NCBI RefSeq assembly: GCF_002896855.1
Contig: NZ_CP021850.1
Coordinates: 3,125,665 to 3,189,664 of the forward strand
DNA from: Clostridium thermosuccinogenes
GTDB taxonomy: Bacteria; Bacillota; Clostridia; Acetivibrionales; DSM-5807
Direction: 5' to 3'
Length of the DNA: 64,000 nt
Shown here piece by piece: positions 53,061-60,192 of the stretch; position 1 is the stretch's first letter, and each line of letters starts with the position of its first letter. A model generated the notes under the pieces. That model was not told the origin of the DNA and ran no database searches. It saw only the letters and a program-made list of their open reading frames with translations. The position numbers and the translations under genes are program-made.

Positions 53061-53966
53061 TTAAAAAAGGCCCCCCATTGATCTAATCATGTGGGAGCCT
53101 ATAACATAGAGCAGGCAGGCAAGCGTCACCGCCACAAGGGGTATGGATGCAATCTTGACCCTTCGCGGCAGCTTATTAAGTTTTTTCCTGAGTGCTTCTC
53201 TGGCTTTAATGTCCATATCTCTTGCAAGGTATGCCAGAGCTTCTTCCTGATGCTCGCCCCGGTACAGTCCTATGAGGGCATTCACTAAAAAAGATACTTC
53301 TGTCATTCCAATGCGTTCATTGAAATTCCGGAGTGCTGTTTCAATATCCTTTGCTTTCATCTCCATGACTAAAACAGAGATGTCATAGTGGAATACATCA
53401 CTGGCTACCTTCAGGTAATCTTCGAATATCTGGATCAAATCTACCTGTACAACTGCCCTTTTACTATCATCCTTAATGTCATCTAGCTTATACAGGATGG
53501 AACGGATAAAACCCGGAAGCTCTATTTCGATCCGGTTTTTCTTTTCCTTCATCTTGTCTTTAAGGTCTGTCATGAAGTGGAAGTACACCACTACCGCAAA
53601 GATTAAAACTATAGGGGCAAGGTTGGACGCTCCAATGGAAAAAAGGAGCAAGGCAAGGGGTAATGTAAAAAGAGCACATAAAATAGCTCTTGCGTAATAT
53701 TCTTTCGGAGTCAGTTCAAGCCCTCCGCGCCTCAGTGTAGATGCCATTCTTGCTTCCTTTACCGGGTCAATCGGGATGAACCTTGCAAATGGCTTTGCTA
53801 AAGGCATAATTATCCGGTTTACTAGCTGCTGGCTTGATTTTTCCTTTTCAGCCTGCAAGATTTTGATGTTCTTTTTCATACTCAGCTTCGGGATTTTAAG
53901 AAGCTGCCTGCATATTAAAAAGCCTGCCGAAGTCAGCAGGACAAATATAATAAACTGATAAAACAA
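53061..53966 (-). CDS. tadC: TadC-like platform protein
   Basis: A 301-residue T2SSF-domain membrane protein with helices near 3-20, 95-112, 118-135 and 275-298. A cytoplasmic domain carries IELPGFIRSILYKL and MEMKAKDIETALRNFNERIG. It forms the inner-membrane platform with TadB. TTG is the start codon, 7 bases after AAGGAGG. It follows tadB by 12 bases. Confidence 0.82.
   Translation of the reverse strand: MFYQFIIFVLLTSAGFLICRQLLKIPKLSMKKNIKILQAEKEKSSQQLVNRIIMPLAKPFARFIPIDPVKEARMASTLRRGGLELTPKEYYARAILCALFTLPLALLLFSIGASNLAPIVLIFAVVVYFHFMTDLKDKMKEKKNRIEIELPGFIRSILYKLDDIKDDSKRAVVQVDLIQIFEDYLKVASDVFHYDISVLVMEMKAKDIETALRNFNERIGMTEVSFLVNALIGLYRGEHQEEALAYLARDMDIKAREALRKKLNKLPRRVKIASIPLVAVTLACLLYVIGSHMIRSMGGLF
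53063..53100 (-). terminator. terminator overlapping the tadC end
   Basis: AGGCTCCC and GGGGGCCT pair on the minus strand and are followed by TTTTTT. It may separate assembly genes from pilin genes. Confidence 0.6.
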
Positions 53967-53978
53967 AGGAAAACCTCC

Positions 53979-54896
53979 TTATCTGTTTGACGGTTTAGTA
54001 GCTTTCATCACATAAAAGGCTGTAGCGAGAGCCGTTAAGAGCATTAGAATTATTAGGAATTTACCGATAGAAGTCCTTGTGAGTAGTGAAAACCATTCGG
54101 CATTGGAAAAGCGCATCATAGGGATCACAGAAAACATGAGTCCTGCCGTCATAAGATAGTCACGCCATACTTTTACCATCATACTGTCGCTTTCAATCTG
54201 CATGGATTTTGCATCGTTCATGGCCTTAATGATGGGAAACAAAGCAAATTTCAGTCTTCGGTCATGATGGCAAAGGATGAGGGTTTTTACCCATTCAGTA
54301 AAGTACCTGTTTTTAACTTTAGCTGCCAACCGATACAGTCCATGCTCCACATTGGGATTGATGAACCGAATTTCCGACACAAATTCATCAAAAGGCGTAG
54401 GAATTCTTAAATGTTCGGGAATATACCGATTCTTTTCCTCCACATAGGTTTCCACTGCCTTAATTATGTCATCATTTCCTGCATAGGCATTGGTAATGAT
54501 GGACATGGTGTTTTCCAGCCCTTCGATTTCTTCCCTTGCCGCTCCAGAGCTTCTCACTGTCAAATAAAAATACGGGGCAGGGAACATACAGACCGCCATA
54601 ACCGCCGCCAGGCTGGTATTATCAAATAATAGGGTTCCTGCAGCAAAGCCACCTGCTACTGATATAAGGATCATAATGACAAATTTTCTCGTAGTGCACC
54701 GAGTCTGACGAAACAGTGTTTCAAACCGTATTGAGATTCTCTCCGCTATTTTAAGCTTTGTCCCCACCAGATCCATACGGCGTTTATTCAGCAGATTCTG
54801 TTCTATAATAAACAGGTTCAATTTAAGCAGGAGAAACAGGGCAAGGCAGATGAGTGTAAAAACAAGGACATAAGATAGATAAATCAGATTCATCAT
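53979..54896 (-). CDS. tadB: TadB-like platform protein
   Basis: A 305-residue membrane protein with a T2SSF-type domain. Its membrane helices lie near 5-27, 75-110 and 265-300, and it has LENTMSIITNAYAGNDDII. The ATG at 54896 overlaps the cpaF stop (ATGATGA), with GGGGGAG upstream; the frame extends further without signals. It partners TadC in the pilus platform. Confidence 0.82.
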   Translation of the reverse strand: MMNLIYLSYVLVFTLICLALFLLLKLNLFIIEQNLLNKRRMDLVGTKLKIAERISIRFETLFRQTRCTTRKFVIMILISVAGGFAAGTLLFDNTSLAAVMAVCMFPAPYFYLTVRSSGAAREEIEGLENTMSIITNAYAGNDDIIKAVETYVEEKNRYIPEHLRIPTPFDEFVSEIRFINPNVEHGLYRLAAKVKNRYFTEWVKTLILCHHDRRLKFALFPIIKAMNDAKSMQIESDSMMVKVWRDYLMTAGLMFSVIPMMRFSNAEWFSLLTRTSIGKFLIILMLLTALATAFYVMKATKPSNR

Positions 54897-56278
54897 GCTC
54901 CCCCTTCCGTAAAGCGAAGAATCTCTTCTTGAGGGACACCACCTATCAGTAGTTTTTCCGCAAGTGCCGGTGAAATGCAACCTAAACGCCTATGTGTGCC
55001 CACAGCCTTAATAATCTTGCCGTCTTTATCCCGTTCATAATGATCAATAACATATTTATATAAGGTATTTCCTGTTACCTCACCATTCTCTACCCCTGTA
55101 GCCTCAAAGATTTCCATGTATTTGCGGGATTTGTCCGGAAGCTGCATTTTGAAAAGCATAATGGGAAAAGCTTCAACAATGTTTTTCAGAAGTCTTTCTT
55201 CTGATAAGGATGTTCCTGCCTCAAGGCACATGGTAAGGATTCTGTCATATGCCGTCCGTGCACTGTTGGCATGGAGGGTACTGACAATGGTGTGCCCTGT
55301 CCGTCCGGCTTCCTGCACGGTCAATGCCTCTTTTCCACGCATCTCTGCAGGTACAAGGATTTCAGGATGCAGCCTTAGTGATAGTTTCAATAAATCCAGC
55401 ATGGAAATAGGATTAGGTTCCTCCTTGGTTAAAAGATGTATGACATCATTTATCATTACACCGTTTTCATCAAACTTTGCCAGTGACAGTTCACGGGTGT
55501 CCTCTATTGTGACAATGCGTTTGTCCGGAGGTACGCAGCTTAGTATGTATCCCATATCAGCGGTTTTCCCGCTGCCGGTTGCTCCGGCTATTGCAACTGA
55601 TACGCCGTTATTAACACATAGGGTCAGAAAGTCCAGTTCCTCTGCTGTGGCCGTATCCCACTCAATCAGATTTTCCCTTGTAATGAAAGAGGGCTTTTGT
55701 TTCCTGATGGAGGCAATGGCTCCCGCATCCGGGTCAACGCAGGGCGAAATAGCGCCCGACATTCGAACACCTCGTGCAATGAAACTGTCTCCAATAGGTT
55801 TTGAGCCATCGAGAATGACATTCCCAAATCGGCTCATCTTTCTTACAATATTGGAGCAGGCTTCGGGTGTTCCAAAGGTTTCATTGAGCCGCACCTTTCT
55901 ATCTCTATACAGTACCCAAATGCCTCCATAACCGTTGACGTTTATTTCCTCCGTGTCGGTATCCTGAAGGTATGGAGATAACAGTCCCATGCCCGCCATG
56001 TCATAATATATCGCGTCCACCAATTCAGAAATGTTGCCTTTATCCTTTGCAACCAGCTGCTCACTGTTTAAATAGCGCATGATTAGGTCTTTAAGCTTTT
56101 CCTCGGCTTCCTCCGAGTACAACACCTGGGCAAGCTCCGATGAATGATTCTTCGCTATAATGCGCTGCAGTTTATCAAGAATTTCGCTGTAATCCTGGGC
56201 CTGCATACTCTCACCACTGTCGGAACGCAGTTTGTTAGCCCGGTAAATTAGGTCGTTTACTGAAAATCCATGGTTCAC
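54893..56278 (-). CDS. cpaF: CpaF/TadA pilus assembly ATPase
   Basis: A 461-residue secretion ATPase that powers pilin insertion. It has the helical N-terminal part (YSEEAEEKLKDLIMRYL), then the core with Walker A GATGSGKTAD (near 230). ILVPAEMRGKEALTVQEAGR and HTIVSTLHANSARTAYDRI follow, the usual Asp/His boxes. It starts with GTG overlapping the tadZ-like stop. Apparently complete. Confidence 0.93.
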   Translation of the reverse strand: MNHGFSVNDLIYRANKLRSDSGESMQAQDYSEILDKLQRIIAKNHSSELAQVLYSEEAEEKLKDLIMRYLNSEQLVAKDKGNISELVDAIYYDMAGMGLLSPYLQDTDTEEINVNGYGGIWVLYRDRKVRLNETFGTPEACSNIVRKMSRFGNVILDGSKPIGDSFIARGVRMSGAISPCVDPDAGAIASIRKQKPSFITRENLIEWDTATAEELDFLTLCVNNGVSVAIAGATGSGKTADMGYILSCVPPDKRIVTIEDTRELSLAKFDENGVMINDVIHLLTKEEPNPISMLDLLKLSLRLHPEILVPAEMRGKEALTVQEAGRTGHTIVSTLHANSARTAYDRILTMCLEAGTSLSEERLLKNIVEAFPIMLFKMQLPDKSRKYMEIFEATGVENGEVTGNTLYKYVIDHYERDKDGKIIKAVGTHRRLGCISPALAEKLLIGGVPQEEILRFTEGGA

Positions 56279-57012
56279 CTCTTTTCACCTCCAGAAATCG
56301 AGGATGCGATTTTCTCCAGTACCTTACTATAACGTCTGCAAGACCGGTCATGGAAGGAATACAGCGGTGTTCCGGCATTCTCCAGTTCTCCTGCCCGTTT
56401 TATATATGGCAGCTCATAGGCAAAAGGCACTTCCATCATACTTCGATAGGCTTTATCATCAAATTCACCATTAGGAGACACAAGAATATGAGTTTGCTTG
56501 TCTGCAATATGCAGCTCCCGGGTAAAATCAGAAACACTCCTGTACCACATTTGGACAGCTATTGAGGGCTTATGCAGGGTAAATATTCTTTCAGCCAGCC
56601 AGAGGCCTACTCCGGATATCGGGTTGGTCAACTCAGAGGCACCATCCACGATGAGAATATCAAATACCATCGTTGCAGCTTTCATCATGCGTTCAGTTTC
56701 CTGAAGGGTTACAGTATCGCAGAGAAGCCCGGCATAGCAGGTAGGCACGGATAGAAAAAACAGGTTTTTACTCCCCTCGTAATGGCTAAACTTATCTCCA
56801 ATGTTTGGGTTATCATCTTTCAATGCTTTAAAAAGGCCTTTCTCAGGAGGAACATTCTGGTCGAAAAAGACTTGTATATCTCCATATGTCAAATTTGAGG
56901 AAATGAGTCCTACCAGCATATCGCGTTTAGAAAGTGTACAGGCCAGGTTTACTGCGAAAGTTGTTTTACCACAATTATTACCTCCCCAAACAGTATAGAT
57001 TTTACCGCTCAT
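56275..57012 (-). CDS. TadZ/CpaE-like MinD-family protein
   Basis: A 245-residue P-loop protein with a deviant Walker A (WGGNNCGKTT) and a switch region in DILIVDGASELTNP. The usual first Lys of MinD-type P-loops is replaced by Trp-Gly-Gly, so ATPase activity may differ. TadZ proteins place the pilus machine at a pole. It overlaps the cpaB end and the cpaF start. Confidence 0.75.
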   Translation of the reverse strand: MSGKIYTVWGGNNCGKTTFAVNLACTLSKRDMLVGLISSNLTYGDIQVFFDQNVPPEKGLFKALKDDNPNIGDKFSHYEGSKNLFFLSVPTCYAGLLCDTVTLQETERMMKAATMVFDILIVDGASELTNPISGVGLWLAERIFTLHKPSIAVQMWYRSVSDFTRELHIADKQTHILVSPNGEFDDKAYRSMMEVPFAYELPYIKRAGELENAGTPLYSFHDRSCRRYSKVLEKIASSISGGEKR

Positions 57013-57712
57013 GGCTTACACCCCGTTTCTCAAGGATCATGTGCAGTTTCCCTGTATATTCGGCTTCGATAAGTCTCTCAGCCTGAGCTTCTGTAACAAT
57101 TAGTGTTATAGCCTTTGGAACCGGATCTCCGGTAGATGACTGACTCTCAGATTGCTGCTTTCGTACCTCTGCAGTATCCTGTGTGCGGGCGTTTTCCACG
57201 CTGTACACCTCCAGTCCTTTCAGCTCGGGATAGAGGATCACCTGTGGGAAAGAATCTTCACCATCGGAGGCCTGCTCCAAAAATACGGCTACCGTTACTA
57301 TATCGCCGCTTTGCAGATGAGAGGAAAGTCCAGCTGCAACGCTTGGTACGCTTACAGTTACCAGCCTCTGATTATTTTTAACAATACGGTCAAATAGCTC
57401 ATTTATTAGGAATACGCCGAGTTTTTGTGAAAAGAAATAATCTCCTTTTGCAATATCAGTTAGTGTAATCTTTCCTAAGATTGAGTCTTTATCGTTGATA
57501 ATACCTTCCGGCAGACCATATTCTCCTACTTCTACAGTAGCCAGGTGTTTATCGGTAATCTCTGTTCCGGCCTTGATATCTCCTGCTGCCCGCAGTACCA
57601 TGACCGTTACGCTTTTATCTTCATAAAAACGCGGTAAAAGCACAAAGGAAATTACCGCTGCAATGGTAATGCAGATGATACTTAAAAATATACGGTTTTT
57701 CAGTAGTTTCAA
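57002..57712 (-). CDS. CpaB/RcpC-like pilus protein with SAF domain
   Basis: A 236-residue protein with one N-terminal helix (about 8-27) and a SAF domain (RAAGDIKAGTEITDKHLATV, then VGEYGLPEGI). A C-terminal RcpC-like part has LSSHLQSGDIVTVAVF. It is the first gene of the Tad operon. TTG start behind GGAGGAACGGAG. Confidence 0.78.
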   Translation of the reverse strand: MKLLKNRIFLSIICITIAAVISFVLLPRFYEDKSVTVMVLRAAGDIKAGTEITDKHLATVEVGEYGLPEGIINDKDSILGKITLTDIAKGDYFFSQKLGVFLINELFDRIVKNNQRLVTVSVPSVAAGLSSHLQSGDIVTVAVFLEQASDGEDSFPQVILYPELKGLEVYSVENARTQDTAEVRKQQSESQSSTGDPVPKAITLIVTEAQAERLIEAEYTGKLHMILEKRGVSHER

Positions 57713-57754
57713 ATTGCTCCGTTCCTCCTTTCATTAGTTTTTTAGGGTAATATA

Positions 57755-57916
57755 TTATTTTACCTGCCGAAAAAGAGAGTAGGTTGCTGTTTCTGCTTCC
57801 TGTTTTTTCCCATCCGGCTTTTCATCATCGATATTTTTATTCATTTTTGCGTTGCTATGGATGCACCAAATCAGGGTACGGAATACCCTGGGCTTTTTCT
57901 TTTTCGTTTGTTTCAT
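57755..57916 (-). CDS. 53-residue basic peptide flanked by direct repeats
   Basis: MKQTKKKKPRVFRTLIWCIH, then NKNIDDEKPDGKKQEAETAT, ending FRQVK. AAGGAG precedes the ATG. It has no recognised family. Copies of the 13-mer TTACCTGCCGAAA lie on both sides (57760-57772 and 57947-57959), one overlapping its stop. It sits between the cpaB gene and the 58092 gene. Confidence 0.5.
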   Translation of the reverse strand: MKQTKKKKPRVFRTLIWCIHSNAKMNKNIDDEKPDGKKQEAETATYSLFRQVK

Positions 57917-57946
57917 AAAGGCTCCTTCCTGTATGTATTTGATATA

Positions 57947-57988
57947 TTACCTGCCGAAAGACATAGATATTTCTTTTTCGGCTGGTAA
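57947..57988. repeat. inverted pair of the recurrent 13-mer
   Basis: TTACCTGCCGAAA (57947-57959) faces TTTCGGCTGGTAA (57976-57988), pairing except for one base. Exact copies of the first arm occur at 57760-57772 and 33454-33466. All are in non-coding or gene-end positions of the element. Confidence 0.7.
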
Positions 57989-57994
57989 TTTATT

Positions 57995-58017
57995 GGGGGA
58001 GGGGTGTGGGGAGGGGG
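57995..58017 (+). other. G-quadruplex-type tract
   Basis: The plus strand reads G5-A-G4-TGT-G4-A-G5: four runs of at least four G with loops of 1, 3 and 1. It is the template strand for the minus-strand genes and lies directly beside the 57947-57988 hairpin, in the gap between the 58092 gene and the 53-residue ORF. Confidence 0.7.
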
Positions 58018-58091
58018 AAGCTGCAAAGCAAACGCCAAACCGGCTTTTATCAAAAAGGCACACTACCCCCTTGGTGTAAAATGTTTGGTAC

Positions 58092-58265
58092 TTAATCATC
58101 AAATATATCGCACTTATCCTTGCTGCACTTATTACAGGACTCATCAAAATACTTACAGTTCCTGCAATCCCGTTCTTTCATCGTTTTGATGACTCTTCGG
58201 TTATATCCCGGTTTTTGCTGCATCATGCGCTCATATTCCCGTAACTGCCCTTCTGTAAAGAACAT
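58092..58265 (-). CDS. small Cys-rich (zinc-finger-like) protein
   Basis: A 57-residue protein. The helical N-terminus (MFFTEGQLREYERMMQQKPG) precedes a Cys cluster, CRNCKYFDESCNKCSKDKC, able to bind zinc or iron-sulfur. AAAGGAGGGA lies 5 bases before the ATG. It lies between parB and the Tad genes. It could regulate either, but no family is recognised. Confidence 0.6.
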   Translation of the reverse strand: MFFTEGQLREYERMMQQKPGYNRRVIKTMKERDCRNCKYFDESCNKCSKDKCDIFDD

Positions 58266-58292
58266 AAAAGTCCCTCCTTTCAAAAAGGGCAT

Positions 58293-58326
58293 AAAAAAAC
58301 GGCCTCCCTTGTTTGCATAATGGCCG
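58293..58326 (-). terminator. hairpin plus T7 run after parB
   Basis: CGGCC and GGCCG pair on the minus strand across an 18-base loop (17 bases between arms plus one), followed by TTTTTTT. It ends the parAB transcript before the Cys-rich gene. Confidence 0.55.
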
Positions 58327-58336
58327 CGTCCTATTT

Positions 58337-59269
58337 TTATCTTTCCTGTTCCCTTTGCCTTTTTTTGTACCAGCTCTCAAGTAATTGGACAATCAAATCT
58401 TCCTTTTGCTTTTCGGTAAAGTTTTTAGGGAAAAATCGGTCTATACGCTCACGCTGAATGTGGAACTTTTCTTTTTGGTTAGGCTTTTCCTCAGTAAGGA
58501 TGGAAAATATGACATCAATATTCAGTCTGCCGTCCTGGCTTAGTCTCTTCATTCTCTGCGCTTGTGAGAGTGATGGAGTACAGTCCTCTGATTGCATGGT
58601 CTTATATAGGTCTTGCTGTTCATTTTCGGTCAGGTAAGAAATTTCAACAGCAGGATTAAATGCTATTCGTTTATCGTCCACCATTTCAAGAATAGAGGGT
58701 ATAAGCTCGGTTAAGCGGATGTAACGGTATATTTGATTTCTGCTTTCACCACTCTTATCAGCAAGTTCTTCGTATGAATTTAACTTTTTCCCAAGTTGGG
58801 AAAAGGTTAAATCTGTTCTTTGTCCCTGCCTATTCATGGCTTCCAGCTTCATCTTATATGCAAAAGCTTTTTCGCTCGGAAGAATGTTTTCCCTTTGCAG
58901 ATTGCTGTCAACCATGATAATTGTCGCCTCATCATCATCCAGATTCCGGACAATACATGGCATGGTTTCACGGCCTGCAAGCTCACTTGCCTTTTTGCGC
59001 CGGTGTCCTGCTACCATTTCATAGCCGCCGTCTGCTTTTGGCCGCACAAGACCGGGAACCAAAACGCCATATTGCTTTATGCTATCAGCCATCTCCAGCA
59101 TAGCTTCATCCGCCTTTACCTTAAAAGGATGATTAGGAAAATCACTGATTTCTGACAGAGGAATATCCAGTACCTTTTCACGTTGACTATCTACGCGGCT
59201 TTCCTCCGTGGAAAACAGGTCATCTACTGATGTCAGTTTTATGCTGTCTCTTGGGTTGCTCTTTGCCAA
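58337..59269 (-). CDS. parB: ParB-family partition protein
   Basis: A 310-residue ParB/Noc-type protein. The N-terminal CTPase/ParB domain has HPFKVKADEAMLEMADSIKQ, GVLVPGLVRP and MVAGHRRKKASELAG. The central helix-turn-helix has KSGESRNQIYRYIRLTELIP. The start is a TTG at 59269 behind GGAGGTGCAG, overlapping the parA end by 50 bases in another frame. It should bind a centromere-like site and stabilise the extrachromosomal form. No parS was found by eye. Confidence 0.85.
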   Translation of the reverse strand: MAKSNPRDSIKLTSVDDLFSTEESRVDSQREKVLDIPLSEISDFPNHPFKVKADEAMLEMADSIKQYGVLVPGLVRPKADGGYEMVAGHRRKKASELAGRETMPCIVRNLDDDEATIIMVDSNLQRENILPSEKAFAYKMKLEAMNRQGQRTDLTFSQLGKKLNSYEELADKSGESRNQIYRYIRLTELIPSILEMVDDKRIAFNPAVEISYLTENEQQDLYKTMQSEDCTPSLSQAQRMKRLSQDGRLNIDVIFSILTEEKPNQKEKFHIQRERIDRFFPKNFTEKQKEDLIVQLLESWYKKRQREQER

Positions 59270-60044
59270 TGTCCTGCACCTCCTTTGTAAAGGCCTGATA
59301 GGCTTTAGCAGCAATACCATGTGGATCATGCATATAAATGCTTTTCCCCTCGGCACTTGTTTCAGCAGCCCGGATTGATAAGGGAATTTCCGTTTGGAAT
59401 ACTCGTAGCTTGTCGCCGTAGTCCCGTCGTAAAATAAAGGAAATGTCCTTTGCAAAGTTGGTACGATTATCTACCATTGTGAGTAGAACACCGTCGATGG
59501 TCAGTTTAGGATTGATTTGCCGCCTTACCCTGGCAATAGTCTGCAGTAACTGTGTCATTCCTTTGGCTGGCAGGTAATGAGCCTGTACCGGAATAATCAC
59601 GCTGTCTGCAGCGGCAAGAGCATTGATTGTCAACATACCCAAACTCGGCATACAATCAATCAGCACATAATCATATTTGTCTTTTACCGTATTGATATAT
59701 GTACGCAGTACCGTTTCACGACTCATGGTGTTAACCAGTGAAACCTCAATGGCAGACAGTTCTATATTGCCCGGCATAAGATCCACACCTTCCGCATGAT
59801 GAAGGATGCCTTCATCTGCGTTGTACGGTTCCTCCATCATGATTTTAGTAAGGATAGTGGCCAATGAAACGGGCAGATTGTCTGGTTCCTGGTAACCCAG
59901 TGAATCCGTCAGATTACCCTGCGCGTCAGCGTCTACCAGGAGCACCTTCTTACCTTGTGCAGCAAGACCGATGCCAAGATTAACTGTTGTGGTCGTTTTG
60001 CCTGTGCCACCCTTCTGATTAGCAAGGGCGATTACTTTTGACAC
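59220..60044 (-). CDS. parA: ParA/Soj-family partition ATPase
   Basis: A 274-residue ATPase that segregates DNA with ParB. It has deviant Walker A KGGTGKTTTT (near 11), VLLVDADAQGNLTDSLG, then YDYVLIDCMPSLGMLT. GTG start behind AAAGGAGG. It heads the parAB-Tad stretch. A terminator hairpin separates it from the cargo gene upstream. Confidence 0.92.
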   Translation of the reverse strand: MSKVIALANQKGGTGKTTTTVNLGIGLAAQGKKVLLVDADAQGNLTDSLGYQEPDNLPVSLATILTKIMMEEPYNADEGILHHAEGVDLMPGNIELSAIEVSLVNTMSRETVLRTYINTVKDKYDYVLIDCMPSLGMLTINALAAADSVIIPVQAHYLPAKGMTQLLQTIARVRRQINPKLTIDGVLLTMVDNRTNFAKDISFILRRDYGDKLRVFQTEIPLSIRAAETSAEGKSIYMHDPHGIAAKAYQAFTKEVQDIGKEQPKRQHKTDISR

Positions 60045-60065
60045 TTAAAACTCCTCCTTTCACGC

Positions 60066-60103
60066 AAAAAGCCGCTTGCTTTATTTGAAATAAAACAAAC
60101 GGC
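60066..60103 (-). terminator. long hairpin plus T-run upstream of parA
   Basis: A 16-base stem (60071-60086 with 60088-60103, two mismatches) is followed by TTTTT on the minus strand. It ends cargo transcripts before parA. The remaining bases to 60192 hold nothing I recognise. Confidence 0.7.
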
Positions 60104-60192
60104 ATATATATGAAAAAAAGAATACAGACAAAAGCTGCATCCTCTTTTCATTACATTAAATGATAGAGTTATTCATAATAAAAATATAAGCA

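Noticed and set aside
55116-55931. Plus-strand 271-codon frame opposite cpaF
   Set aside because: It is Ser/Arg-rich and antisense to the ATPase core, with no ribosome site.
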